Assembly (NCBI RefSeq): GCF_046630445.1
Contig: NC_092337.1
Span: 366,736,001-366,800,000 of the forward strand
Direction: 5' to 3'
Length of the DNA stretch: 64,000 nt
Source: Rutidosis leptorrhynchoides
Lineage: Eukaryota > Streptophyta > Magnoliopsida > Asterales > Asteraceae
In this document: in pieces, positions 1-11,655 of the stretch
Layout: every line of letters starts with the position of its first letter
Numbering within the stretch: position 1 is the first letter of the stretch
Position numbers and translations under genes: made by a program
Notes under the pieces: generated by a model
What the model saw: the letters and a program-made list of their open reading frames with translations, nothing else
The model's database searches: none
Told to the model about the DNA's origin: nothing

Positions 1-1
1 G

Positions 2-3000
2 TTAACTTCATTATCCGGTTTATACCGGCTAGATCTATCGCTCAACAACTTCTCCGGTGAAATTCCGTCGACGATTAACCGTATGAACCACTTGTTAACC
101 TTACGCCTCGAGCAAAATCAGTTTTCCGGTTCGATTTCCGTTTTAAATTTACAGAACTTACAGGATTTTAACATCTCCGGTAACTCTATTTCCGGTTCAA
201 TTCCGGCCGTACTTTCATCCTTCCCCGAATCTTCATTCTCAAACAACCGGTTTTTATGCGGTTCACCGTTATCAAACTGTACGGAACCTAAGATTCCCGG
301 ACTAGCATCGCCGGTCGATAAACCGGCACCGAGCACCTTCGTCGCGTCATCACCGAGCTCAATACCGTCAACGACGTCATTACCTGGTAAAAAATGGAGT
401 AACGGCAACCGTCACGGTAACAGTAAGATTGGTACGTTTGCTATTATAGCGATTATAGTCGGTGATGTTTTAGTTTTGGCGTTAGTGTCGTTAATTTTAT
501 ATTGTTACTTCTGGCGTAATTATAACGGAAAGTCAAAGAAAAAGTCAACGTCGTCGCAGATTCTAGAAGGTGAGAAAATAGTTTATTCATCAAGTCCGTA
601 TCCGAACCCGAATATGCAGAGCGGATTTGAGAGGGGTAAAATGGTCTTTTTTGAAGGAGAAAGGAAGTTTGAGTTGGAGGATTTATTGAGAGCTTCAGCT
701 GAGATGTTGGGGAAAGGTGGGTTTGGGACGGCGTATAAAGCGGTGTTAGATGACGGAAATGTAGTGGCGGTGAAACGGTTGAAAGAAGCGGCGGTGATTG
801 GTGGTAGAAAAGAGTTTGAAGAACGGATGGAGGTTTTAGGGAGGTTACGGCATCCTAACGTCGTTAGTTTGAAAGCTTATTATTTTGCTAGAGATGAAAA
901 GTTATTGGTTTATGAGTACATGAGTAACGGTAACTTGTTCTGGCTTCTTCACGGTACGTTATCATCTTCATTAAAATGCTTTAACTAAATACATAATCTT
1001 ATAACCGATATATTATCTTATAATTATATAATTATATATAATGCTATCATTAAAAGGTTTTATTCATTTATTCTAATTCTAACTATGTTAGCAGTAACTT
1101 TAGGGTCTTGTTAAGCTTATGCTTTGTTAATGAGAAAGTTTAGGGTCTCGTTAAACTAATTGAATTATCCCCTAAGATATTGCCTTTTAGTCATTCATTC
1201 TATAGACGTCGATGGATCTTAGGTTGCTTATGATCGTAACTAGAGGCGAAATTCACTAGAAACGAGTTAAACCGAGATATGGGTCGTGTCGGGATCGATT
1301 GGGTCGAACCTAGGGTTGAATCTAGATTAGATAGATGCTTAGATGTGTTATTTCGGTGGTATTTTGTATTAGGGATCGAAAGGAACGAAAACCAGTCGAT
1401 TAGGGTGGTAGGGATGTGTAACGTCACAAAAGAGGCTTTAACTCGTATATATACTGCATCACAGACACACTCGGTCGAGTGTGTGGACACACACGGTCGA
1501 CTGTGTATGCAGTTTAACATATTGATTTGTTTAAATAAATAAACACACACAAACACATATATAATCAACAGTAAACAAGATACGTTGTTACATGACCAAA
1601 TGTATTAAACGATAAATCATCTACGACGGAGATTACATGCACCAACACATTCATCACTTTTCATGATAGATGATTTTTGATAACTTATTTGCAACAATAT
1701 TTTATTAACATTGGGGACTGTTTCTGTTAAATGTTTACTCGAGGGGGGCTATAATGGCTGAAATTCAGATAACACCTGCAAGTGCAGGTTGCCCCACCTT
1801 CTTTTGATCTGGGAAACTGCAAAATCAGTTGTATTTATATCCTTTTTTACCTACTTTGCTCCACTTGTCATTTATCTTTCATTACCCCTATCTTTCTCTT
1901 TTTCTGTTTGTTTCTTTTCCTTTTTTAAGTTTTCAATCAAGACCACCCTCTTTCGTATTCTTTTGTTTACAAACTATTCATGCAATGCATCATGCTTCAA
2001 TGACTTGTACCCTCCATCTATTAGAATTATGTAATATGTTAAATAACAGCTAACACTCCCAACCTTTTAACATTCTAGTTCAATAGTATTAGTATTACTA
2101 ACATACTTGATAGAACTACTTGTGATGTTTTAGTTAAATGTTTCTTACCATGTTAGGTAGATTGTTTTATTTGATCAATAATGCATTGTACTTGAACAAG
2201 TCAAAGTTGTACATTGGTCAAATACTTTAAAGAACTCCACCCTATGTATTGAAAGATGTACAATTTGTTGAAAAGGACACCACACAACTAAAATTCTTAT
2301 GTTTTACTTTTTCGTTTTTTAACTTTATTTTTATTTTATGTCATGAAACAGGTAACAGAGGACCAGGCAGAACACCATTAGACTGGACCACAAGGCTCAA
2401 GGTTGCATCAGATGCAGCCAGAGGACTAGTCTTTATTCACCATTCTCGCACATCAATTAAACTAACTCATGGCAACATCAAGTCCACAAACATCCTCATC
2501 GACAAAACCGGCAACGCCTGCATTTCCGACTTCGGCTTATCCGCCTTTGCGCCGCCAACAACCGCCCCAAAATCCAACGGATACCGTGCACCCGAGCTAT
2601 TAACAATTGATGCCCGAAAGACCACACAGAAATCTGACGTGTACTCTTTGGGGGTTTTACTATTGGAGCTACTGACGGGCAAATGCCCGTCAGTAGTGGA
2701 CAATGGTGAGACCGGGTATGTGGGAGCCGTTGACTTGCCTAGGTGGGTCCAATCAGTTGTTCGAGAGGAATGGACGGCTGAGGTTTTTGATCTTGAGCTA
2801 ATGAGGTACAAGGATATCGAAGAGGAAATGGTTGGGTTATTGCAAATTGCTATGTCGTGTACTTCTGCTGCACCTGATCAACGGCCTACAATGGGATATG
2901 TTTTGAAAATGATCGAGGAAATACGGGGAGTCGAGGTGTCACCCAGTCACGAGATGGTTGACTCGGTGTCCGACTCACCTTCTGTGTCTGATGATACATA

Positions 3001-3016
3001 TCGAGCCAGTGAGTAG
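2..3016 (+). CDS. LRR-III receptor-like kinase, At1g68400-like; 3' part of gene, two exons visible
   Basis: This is a plasma-membrane leucine-rich-repeat receptor-like kinase of the LRR-III group. The exons are 2-953 and 2352-3016 and join in phase 1, giving 538 visible residues. The reading frame is already open at base 2, so the signal peptide and most repeats lie upstream of the window. In order it has: the last LRRs (motif [13 protein letters not shown]), a cysteine pair and Ser/Pro-rich stalk, a transmembrane helix near visible residues 144-169 followed by basic residues, and a kinase domain. The kinase has glycine loop [13 protein letters not shown] lysine, DFG and APE-type YRAPEL. The HRD triad is replaced by HGN (THGNIKSTN), so catalysis is probably weak or absent, as is common in LRR-III. 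The stretch [18 protein letters not shown] spans the splice junction and matches this subfamily closely. The C-terminal tail is Ser/Asp-rich. Confidence 0.93.
954..2351 (+). other. Intron of the LRR receptor-like kinase gene (1398 bp)
   Basis: The donor is GGTACGT after the LLHG codons and the acceptor is AAACAG before GTAACAGAGG. Removing it restores the kinase frame exactly. The inside is AT-rich with a pyrimidine-rich block near 1840-1960. Short open frames here resemble no family. No transposon ends were recognised. Confidence 0.85.
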
Positions 3017-3180
3017 TTATGACATGAGGAATTTTTGTTTTTGGCTGATACAAGTGTTTTCATGGGCTGTAAGTAGGGTTTAATGTTGTTCATTGTTATT
3101 GTTGCTCCGTATTATTGTTGCTCCGTATTATTTTGTTTGTTGAAAAAATTCTTTATTATTTTGTCTTTGTAGTTGACATT

Positions 3181-3965
3181 TATTATTTTTTTTTTCTTTT
3201 TTTTGAAAAACCAACATATTATTAAAAGAACAAGAAACAATGGAGGGTCCGAAGACCATGTACAAAATCCAGATATTTCCTAACTAGACCCGATTATAGA
3301 ACATATCAAACATGAAACTATAACAAACAAAGCTATACAAAGAAATACGGAGGTTACACATGGTTAATATTTATTCAGGAAAAAGCCTTCAGCTAACGAG
3401 ATTCGCCAAGGTAGGATCAACTTGAGCAAACAAGCAGGAGTAAAAGCCAAATTACAGTACTGTAACACAACAGCGACAAAGTAATTGACCCTACTCCTCT
3501 TAGCCCCGGCCAGGACGAATAAACGTTAGAATCCGGCATAAAAAACCTGAATATTAACCAATACCGACTTTTGTAGTGTTAGCGTCAAACCATCTCGAGT
3601 TAGTAATCCAATTCTGCCAATCTAATTTGCCTTTCTTCCAACGGCTATTTATCCACTCGAAGCTCTTGGATTGAATATCGGACACAGTTTTGGATGTGCT
3701 CGGATGATTTTTCCCAAAAACGCGATCGTTTCGAAGAAGCCAAATGTGGTAGCTAGTGGTCCAAACGGTCGCTTGCCAAAGAGAGTTGCCAAGATTTGTG
3801 TTAAGTTGAGAGTTCGAAGCAAATGTGATATCTGAGAGGCTCGAGATGTTAAGAGAGTCTAGATTCCATCATTTTAGAATTTTATTCCAAATATCAATGG
3901 AATTGGAGCATTTTAAAATACAATGGGGGAGAGTTATTATTGTTTGTCGTCTTTAGAGTTGCTTT
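3181..3965 (-). mobile_element. 5'-truncated LINE (non-LTR retrotransposon) 3' end
   Basis: Read on the - strand, about 3965-3540 gives degenerate but recognisable peptides of the zf-RVT C-terminus of plant LINE reverse transcriptases, such as DIWNKILKWWNLDS, LWQATVWTTSYHIW and SFEWINSRWKKGKLDW. A 3' UTR-like stretch follows, and a T-rich tract at 3181-3205 on the + strand is the poly-A tail. The element is truncated upstream and dead. It lies just beyond the stop of the kinase gene and may overlap its 3' flank. Confidence 0.75.
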
Positions 3966-4546
3966 GATTCATAAACTCTCGAGCCCATGATTAGTGTTGG
4001 GCTTATGATCCATCTAATAAAATTTTTCTCGAGCACATTCTTTAGCCCAGATTGCTGTGGAAGTAGGACTGTCGATGTCACCAAATATTAGGATTGAATA
4101 GACATCTCAAATCTGTACAACCGAAAAACATCCAACAACCCACCCTATCAAACATTTGAACCCTTAGGAATCATGACAGTTTAATTTTATATTTGGTGAA
4201 AGTTTTTTCTTTTTCTTTTTTTCGCAGTTGAAACCTCTCTAGCAACAACCACATTGGATGTACACATTGGCTTCTAGCATGTTGTTCGAGTTCCGGCACA
4301 AGACTATGAGCTGGTATGATCTGACGTTGTCAATGAACTTGACATAGCTAAACCCAATACCAAAATATGACAGCAAAATTATAAATAATGTACTCATCCT
4401 GAACATTTTCGCCGACTTTATCTTACCTCAAAAATGGTTCTCGGTACATCTTCCAAAAAAATAAAAATGATTCAGTTTATGAATTATGATACAAGTATAA
4501 ACCCAATAAACCAGACCAAAAATTAAATACAAAAAATGTTAAATTT
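3966..4546. other. Intergenic spacer between the convergent host genes
   Basis: About 580 bp of AT-rich sequence with no ORF, repeat or RNA gene that I can support. It should hold the 3' UTR of the glycosyltransferase gene, which ends at 4547 on the - strand. Confidence 0.5.
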
Positions 4547-5697
4547 CTATCGGTTGAATTGAAAAATCTTTGGTGCAAGTCTTAGCAACCTGTCTAATGC
4601 ATGTGTAGTAAACTTTCTTGCAAACAAATGACATGTTTCATTTCTTCTCCCATTATACACACAATCCATTTCATTCCTCAACTTCATTAAAAACTCAGGA
4701 GTAACATCGTACCTCGTGAACCGTGTCGGGTGTGGTCCACCCTTTGACCAGTCAACAATAGTCAAAGTCCTATTCGAGTTCATTTCCCCAAATCTACGCG
4801 TAACAAACGTTGGCAAGTAATGCTCGTCTGCATAACACGAGCCATTACAATAGTCTTGAAAAACAGGAAAATACGTCTTATCTGATATCACTTCAATAGC
4901 TAGATCTCGATTCATTTCAAACCATTGTGACCCTTTTCGCCATTGGTTAAGTTTAACAGTTGGGTTCATTTTCCAATTGTACCGACCCCGGCCCACTGGT
5001 CCTTCTAAGTCATACGACTCAACGTTGTTGTGGTTGGAGTTAATTAAATAAGCGTAAATTGTCGAGAAATTGAATAAAGGAATGCACGCTTCGGAGAGAA
5101 GAACGAATCGTTGGTTAGAGAAGTCGAGAAGTGCATTGGCTAGTAGTCGACGTTCTGCTTCGATCATGCTGACTTTTCCCCATTCAACGGTCTATAATTT
5201 TGTAACAAAATTAGTCAACATAGGTTAAAACAGCACACATTCATTGTCTATAGCTTTTAACAGTTTAATTAATTAAGTAAAATAATATTTAAGAATAAGT
5301 GGCGACCATGTGTAGTAGGGTAACGAATTGCACATATTAACTGTATCAAATAAGTTATACTAAAAAGTCAACATTGTTATTAGTTATACTAATAATTAAG
5401 TTAACTGTATCATATTAACTGCTAACGACAGTATCTTAAGTGCTGTATTCAAAGAATTCGAACTTACATAAATAGTTTCTCACATTCTAATTAAATTATG
5501 TCGTTAACAAAATTTATTAAAAAATAAATAAATGTATATTGCGTATAAACTTTCTAAGAACTGAAACCTTTTTTAATGACTATTTAGTACTCCCCCGTTA
5601 ATTGGTCAATCATTTTCATTTTAGTTTATTTCAGTGTCAAAACTTGCATAAAGAGATCATCAATTTTAGGTACTTAATTTTACTTACACTTTTTTCA

Positions 5698-5739
<42 letters not shown>

Positions 5740-7640
5740 AATTAATAAAAAATACGAGTATGTATATAGTTAGGGATGACAATGGCCACCCGATCCAGTG
5801 GATATCCATCCGATCCACCCGCTTCGTGATGGATATGGATGAACATAAATGGATATGGATACGGATATGGATGAATCTAAATTGATATGGATATGGACAT
5901 GGATGGAAAGTTTCATCCATGGATATATCCATTACCGCCCGAAATACATATATACATATATATAAATATAGATTTATGGTTACATATTTACCATTACAAG
6001 TTCATAAATCGTTAAATATACATTTTATTTTCAACCGTATAATGAAATAACTATAATATATTACAATAAAACACGTATATCTAACAAAATAAACATACAT
6101 ATTTCATATTTAATTTGTCATAATCTTTATTTTGTAGTAAATTTAACAAATTTTGTTATATCTTCAACAAAGATTACACATTCTTATAGATAGATTTTAA
6201 TTATATCATGTTATATTTATTTTTGCAATTTTACGTTTTGATTTTAGTCGCATATTAGAAATATTATAAGATCTTTTTAATATCCATTGGATATCAATTA
6301 ACACGCTTAATCCACTGGATATGGATATGGATATGAGTGGATGACCTGAAACTAAATGGATATGGATACGGATATAGATGAACACAAACTAAATGGATAT
6401 GGATATGAATACGGAATCACCAGATCCATATCCGATCCATTGCCATCCCTATATATAGTAATCCTTTTGTCTCTCTGTTCTCACCAAAATTAGTTCTCTC
6501 TAATCCATCCGTCTCTCTTGTTTCTTTTTTTTTTTTAATAAGCGAGGAAACTCTCTTATGAACGAGCAAATTGACTCACCCATAGAAGGTAAAACTTCGA
6601 GTAATCAAATCCCTAGAGCGCGAGACCTGGTATCGGGTGAATTGCGCATCATGTGTACCCTCTAGTCAAACTCTCTTCTGAACAATTTGGCATAGCCAGA
6701 ATTGAACCCGAGTGGTGTGCTTCATTGGGCAACTCGATGACCACCCAGACAAGATTGAGTGGTTGTCTCTCTGTTTTCTTTGAGTCATTTATTTACGTAT
6801 GATAGCTGAGTATGTTTTAAAATATTTAAAAAGTAAAAGTAAATAATCAAGTAGAGGCTGAATATATTTATTTCCATTAAAGGTAACGTGCAATGAAAAA
6901 GTGTCCAATATTGCTGAAATGGGAAACAACTTATGTACGAAAATTCATACCATCAAACCTATCAACAAAGAATGTACATCATATTCAGCACATTAGCACA
7001 TTATACTATATACAGCCACTATAAAATACCAGAACACTCATTGTAAGGGCCGGGGTAAAGTAGTAATTTCACACGGAAGAAAATTTGTTACCTTGCTAGG
7101 AATTCTCCGACCAAAGAAAACGGAGTCTTGTGGTTCCGTCCAGTTAGAAGAAGAGCTACTATGAACATAAATATTAAAAAGACCATTATACCCTTTAAAA
7201 AACATTTCCCACAACGGTGACAACAAAACAGATCCTCTTGTCAAAAACATAAATGCCACCTTTGGTGTTCTGTTGTATGGATATTCACTAACTTTTGGTA
7301 CCATTGAAGCTTTCCATATTAACTCTTCATCACTCAAATCATGCATTACGTTAGCCGGACGTATATAATCCTCTAATCCAATTCTATCCGGTTTTTTCGA
7401 TGGTGGTGGGGAAAATGATACGGTGTCGTTTTGGATCGTAATGGTGTCGGTGGTTGTGACAGAGAATTGTGTGAAATGAAGATTCAAGGAGACATTTTTG
7501 AGATGAAAAGTGAGAATGATACCGAAACATAAACCGAAACCGAAGAATATAATAATGGATAATAGATTTGAGAGATGTAAACGAGGGTTGATAAGTTTGG
7601 ATAGTGAGATGATTATTGTGTTTTGATTGTTGTTCTTCAT
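4547..7640 (-). CDS. Family-14 glycosyltransferase (core-2/I-branching type, BC10-like), two exons
   Basis: This is a Golgi-type type-II membrane glycosyltransferase of the plant GT14/DUF266 group, likely acting on cell-wall or glycoprotein glycans; the substrate is unknown. Exon 1 is 7640-7092 (183 codons, ends GRRIPSK) and exon 2 is 5191-4547, joined in phase 0, giving 397 residues, normal for the family. A signal anchor lies near residues 25-47 (SIIIFFGFGLCFGIILTFHL). Family blocks seen are VAFMFLTRG, WEMFFKGY, IYVHSS, ERRLLANALLDFSNQRFVLL, QWRKGSQWFEM, YADEHYLPTF and DWSKGGPHPTRF. No frameshift or stop interrupts it. The first ATG of the open frame is used, and the Asn-rich start followed by a hydrophobic anchor supports it. 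The gene converges on the kinase gene. Confidence 0.92.
5699..5737. repeat. Homopolymer A tract, 39 bases
   Basis: An uninterrupted run of A on the + strand inside the GT14 intron, so poly-U in the pre-mRNA. It may be the tail of an old retroposon, but no element body was recognised next to it. Its exact length may be affected by sequencing slippage. Confidence 0.9.
5771..6451. mobile_element. hAT-type MITE, 681 bp, with 8-bp target duplication
   Basis: The terminal inverted repeats are TAGGGATGACAATGG (5771-5785) and CCATTGCCATCCCTA (6437-6451), 14 of 15 matching. The direct repeat TATATAGT flanks both sides exactly (5763-5770 and 6452-6459), the 8-bp duplication typical of hAT insertion. 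Subterminal regions are rich in GGATATGGATACGG-type repeats in both arms. There is no transposase, so it is non-autonomous. It sits within the GT14 intron. Confidence 0.85.
6528..6764 (-). mobile_element. tRNA-derived SINE in the GT14 intron
   Basis: On the - strand the 5' part has a box-A-like TGGTCATCGAGTTG and a box-B-like GGGTTCAATTC, as in tRNA-derived SINEs. The body ends in an A tract (T run near 6528-6536 on the + strand). The flanks 6511-6527 and 6765-6781 are direct repeats matching at about 15 of 17 bases, consistent with a target-site duplication. It is transcribed in the same direction as the host gene. It could instead be an older tRNA-like retroposon. Confidence 0.6.
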
Positions 7641-7730
7641 TTGTGAGAGAAGTTTTTGAATCTAGAAAGAAATAATTGAGAAAAACGAATTGCTTGTTAT
7701 TAGAGTAATGAGTGATCATGTGTTTTTATG

Positions 7731-7738
7731 TATATATA
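7731..7738 (-). promoter_or_regulatory. Possible TATA box of the GT14 gene
   Basis: TATATATA on the - strand lies about 90 bp upstream of the start codon, a plausible spacing for a short 5' UTR. It is the only good candidate close to the start. AT richness makes chance likely. Confidence 0.35.
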
Positions 7739-8044
7739 CAGGTGTATGGGTTGTTTCTAGATACATAGAATACGTACATGCATATGTCTTCACGGTTTCT
7801 TTGCTTTTAATGATGTGTTTTAATTTTACACAAAATAATTAGTATGTGTAAGTTCCTCCGTATATTACTTTCGGGGTTACGTATTTCAAAATAATTTCTT
7901 TACTTTTACATTTTTTTTATACTCCGTAATATGTTTGTAGAAGATAAAATTGACATATAACACTTAAAACAAAAAATCTTTATACTACTTAGTTTTTTAA
8001 AGGTTAAAGTTATATTTTTGCGTGTGGTATAATATAATTCTATT
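7739..8044. other. Upstream region of the GT14 gene, no feature seen
   Basis: AT-rich spacer with no supported gene. It probably contains promoter sequence of the - strand gene. Fragments such as ACTCCGTA recur, as is common in degraded plant repeats. Confidence 0.4.
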
Positions 8045-8500
8045 TTTAAATTATAGTTTTTTTTGGTTAAAGAGTTTCACCCGATAATATTATTTAAAAA
8101 ATAATATAAAAAACAAATATGAGCAACGACCACAAGCGCGCCTTGCAGCCTCACAAAACAACCACAAACAAGCTAGAACCTACAAACGAAAAATAGAACT
8201 AGCAAAACCAAAAAACAAACAACGACACACCCCTCCCGATCTTTCCAACTAGGAGTGCTACAATCATCCCGATTTCATACCCATAAATTTGGCAGTTTCA
8301 TCTTCTTCCTCTTCTACATCACTATGCTCAAACGCTTGCCTCGTATCAAGTTCACCCATCTCATTATAATTATTTAAAACATCAAATTTGTTATTTGATA
8401 CAGCCTTCCCTTTTAATCCACTAGTTCCAACATCATCTTTTTTATATTCATTATTAGTTTTAACTTTTGGTCTATAAACAGCCTTTACTTTTTAAATTAT
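8045..8500 (-). mobile_element. Possible LINE-related remnant
   Basis: Read on the - strand, 8480 to about 8265 gives a short open stretch with YRPKVKTNNEY, NKFDVLNNYNEM and an acidic run ending in KFMGMKSG and a stop, reminiscent of the ORF1 or linker part of plant LINEs. The downstream sequence resembles LINE 3' tails and ends with an A run. No catalytic domain is visible, so the call is tentative. Confidence 0.35.
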
Positions 8501-8679
8501 AGTTAAGATTTATGGATATTACGAATCAAAAAATAAATTTTGGTATTAAAAAAAACATACATATACTTTAAAAAGTAATTCAAACGAGTTTGGGTTAAAC
8601 CGTGCTAGCTTGCCTTACATCGGAACCTGAAATTGGGTTAGACCACCACAAGATCGAGCCTTAAACAAACTATATGATC

Positions 8680-9470
8680 ATAACCAACTTATTGCGTCCT
8701 TGTCTTTGTCTGACAGATCTTGAAAATGGAACTTGAACACATCTGGATTATTCACAACCGAAGCCTTGGCATTGATGATTGACGACAACAAGCTTGTGGA
8801 ATCTGCTTCTAGGTCAAAGACCATTCGCAACAAAGCTCTTCCACAAAAAGTAGACAGCTTCATATGGCGCTCTATAATGAGAAGAATACCAACGAGATCA
8901 GAATTAGACAAACGCGGTATAGACTTGATACGATTCTTTATCCCATTTGTAAAATAATATTGAAACTGTTGATCACATGCTTATAAGCTGCTCGACATCC
9001 ACAAATATTTGGGATCTACAGCTAAAATGGTGGAACGCACAATCTATAATTATACCTACCATGGAAGAAGCATTCGTAGAAAACCAAAGTATCGCAAACA
9101 CAACATTAGGCAAGTCCATATGGCAAGCGATAAAATGGGTTTGCGGTTACACGATTTAAAAGAATATGAACGCCGCCAAAGTATTTCGAAATAAAACATG
9201 GTCACCAATGGTTGATCAACCCCGATTTCTATGTTTCGTCTACGAATCACCGCACCGAAATTGAATGATTCTTTGCATCTAAAGAGTAATTCGGAACAGC
9301 AGATGACAAACAACATTGGTTTCTCATTTAGTATAATTATATGTATAAAGTATTCAAATAGAATCGTAAATAGGTTTGATGTATAAACGATCGAACTCTG
9401 CCCAATATGTACATTTGTACTAGTAATAATAACTTTCTTGTTTTTTTTTTTTATAAAAAAAAAAAAAAAA
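8680..9470 (+). mobile_element. Degenerate LINE 3' end (zf-RVT region)
   Basis: Pieces of a LINE reverse-transcriptase C-terminus are spread over three frames. 8733-8957 encodes RNKALPQKVDSFIWRSIMRR and PTRSELDKRGIDL. 8977-9159 encodes NIWDLQLKWWNA and GKSIWQAIKWVCGYTI. About 9165-9285 adds AAKVFRNKTWSP. Frameshifts near 8957 and 9160 show it is dead. A T/A tract near 9437-9470 may include the tail. Confidence 0.72.
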
Positions 9471-10081
<611 letters not shown>

Positions 10082-10145
10082 GAATGCACCAAAAACTACA
10101 CCGTAATACATATAAAAAAGTTCAACTCTTAAACTAATTAGACTA

Positions 10146-10160
10146 CACTACAAGAAATTT
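10146..10160 (+). other. CACTA-like terminal motif, lone
   Basis: CACTACAAGAAATTT matches the start of many CACTA DNA-transposon termini. I did not find an opposite end or a 3-bp duplication, so it may be chance or a fragment. Confidence 0.25.
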
Positions 10161-11111
10161 TCATGTCAATAGTTTACTATTAAAGTTGTGAGATATCTGC
10201 GACAAAATACGACGAATTCGGTCTCAAGTTAAAAATGTTTAAGTTATATTGTTTCCATGAAATAAAGGAAAGGATGCTTCAAGTCTAAAAATATTCCGTG
10301 AAAACTTTTAACATATGACTCAAATTCGTGCAAACTAAATCCGTAGGAAATTTAATACATTTGTTTTAGGAATATATTTGAAGTATGATTGAATTGCACA
10401 TACCAACAAACCAACCGAATTGGGTTGTTGGTTAAAATATGATCTTGAAAGCAAATGCAAATGATAGGGATGTTGGTGGCTAAATCTCGGTGGATTTTGA
10501 AAGTGCACTTGTTGTGGAATCCACGTTCGTTAACCCTCGTACCCATCCCTTAGATGCTGCCTTTTTAGGCTATCAACATTTTGACTTGAACTTTGTACTA
10601 AACAGCATAGGTGACTTTAAACTTTTTTTTTGACTTTGTTGACCTCAAACTATTTAATATATTTCACGGAAGACCTTGAAGTTAATGGTTGTTAAATTTT
10701 GCCCGTTAAGTGAAGTCATTTGAACATGTGAGGGCATTTTCGTCCATCTACATTTGTTGCAACACCGAAAGTTATCCTCACCCTACTACTACACCCTCAT
10801 ATTTTTATCCTTAATTGGAATCGTCCCTAACAATGAATCCAAAGTGCTCTGGCTTGTAATTTTTTGAAATAACCAACAACATCTTATCATTTTCAACAAT
10901 CTTCATATCTGAAAAAGAGGTAGCATCACAAAACCTACTCCGACATAATCATCAATACACCCTCCTCATTGCCGTCATCACCACTAGCCACCATCGTCAT
11001 CATCTCTGCTAGCCGCCGTTTCCTTAAATACCATTAGTATACCCGTAACTCCGGTGATCGTGGAAGAAAATTGTAATCCGTCACTGTACAAAATCGAAAG
11101 CTGTCACCAAC
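10161..11111. other. Non-coding flank left of the Athila element
   Basis: No gene recognised. Together with 28085-28777 it is the pre-insertion site of the Athila element. Part of it (10620-10760, TTGACC-rich, then CCCGTTAAGTGAAG) looks like a dispersed repeat, but I cannot name the family. Confidence 0.4.
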
Positions 11112-11579
11112 TGATAATGCTAAAAACGAACATATATTTCATAGCATTATTCCTCAAGAAAGACAAGCTTTTAGTTGCAATTGTTCTATTTAAAAGTGAT
11201 ATTCGTTTAAATATTAAAAGGTGAAGACAAAAGACAGATTCGACGAATTGAAGACGCAAACGACCAAAAAGCTCAAAAGTACAAAATACAATCAAAGAGG
11301 TTCCAATTATTGATAAGAAACGTCTCGAAATTACAAGAGTACAAGATTCAAAACGCAAAGTACAAGATATTAAATTGTACGCAAGGACGTTCGAAAATTC
11401 GGAACCGGGACCAGAGTCAACTCTCAACGCTCGACGCAACGAACTAAAAATTACAAGTTAACTATGTATATAAATATAATATAATATATAATTAATTATA
11501 TTAATTATATATATATTATATTTATAAAATAAATCGTCGGCAAACAAAGAGCCAAATGTGGGTGAGCTGTGAAAACGAT

Positions 11580-11628
11580 CTCCGCGACTCGCGGAGTTTG
11601 AAGAAGGAATGGGCCGCGAGTCGCGGAG
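11580..11628. promoter_or_regulatory. Paired GC-rich palindromes upstream of the LTR TATA box
   Basis: CTCCGCGACTCGCGGAG (11580-11596) and CCGCGAGTCGCGGAG (11614-11628) stand out in an AT-rich LTR. They lie 20-70 bp upstream of the TATA box. The 3' LTR has the same pair at 26545-26561 and 26579-26593. Related pairs recur inside the element near 13595/13626 and 21773/21806. The function is unknown. Confidence 0.6.
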
Positions 11629-11647
11629 CCCCAAAAACTGAAACTCC

Positions 11648-11655
11648 CTATAAAG
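11648..11655 (+). promoter_or_regulatory. TATA box of the Athila 5' LTR
   Basis: CTATAAAG sits in a GC-moderate context and is repeated at 26613-26620 in the 3' LTR. It is the best TATA candidate in the LTR and would drive the genomic transcript. Confidence 0.55.

Larger units (their letters stand above)
5192..7091 (-). other. Intron of the GT14 gene (1900 bp), loaded with small mobile elements
   Basis: The donor reads AAG-GTAACA and the acceptor ATTATAG-ACCG on the - strand. Splicing restores the family block PSK-TVEWGK. The intron contains a 39-base A tract, a hAT-type MITE and a SINE, listed separately. Confidence 0.85.

Noticed and set aside
118..408. - strand open frame opposite the LRR kinase
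   Set aside because: Antisense shadow of a real exon; no family resemblance.
1200..1568. Open frames on both strands in the kinase intron
   Set aside because: Short, with no family match, and removed by a well-supported splice.
5588..5640. Stowaway-type MITE end (ACTCCCCCGTT...)
   Set aside because: Only a loose match to the CTCCCTCCGT terminus, with no partner end or TA duplication.
6600..6764. Functional tRNA gene
   Set aside because: Only box A- and B-like sites remain; no cloverleaf can be drawn, and the tail and duplication mark it as a SINE.
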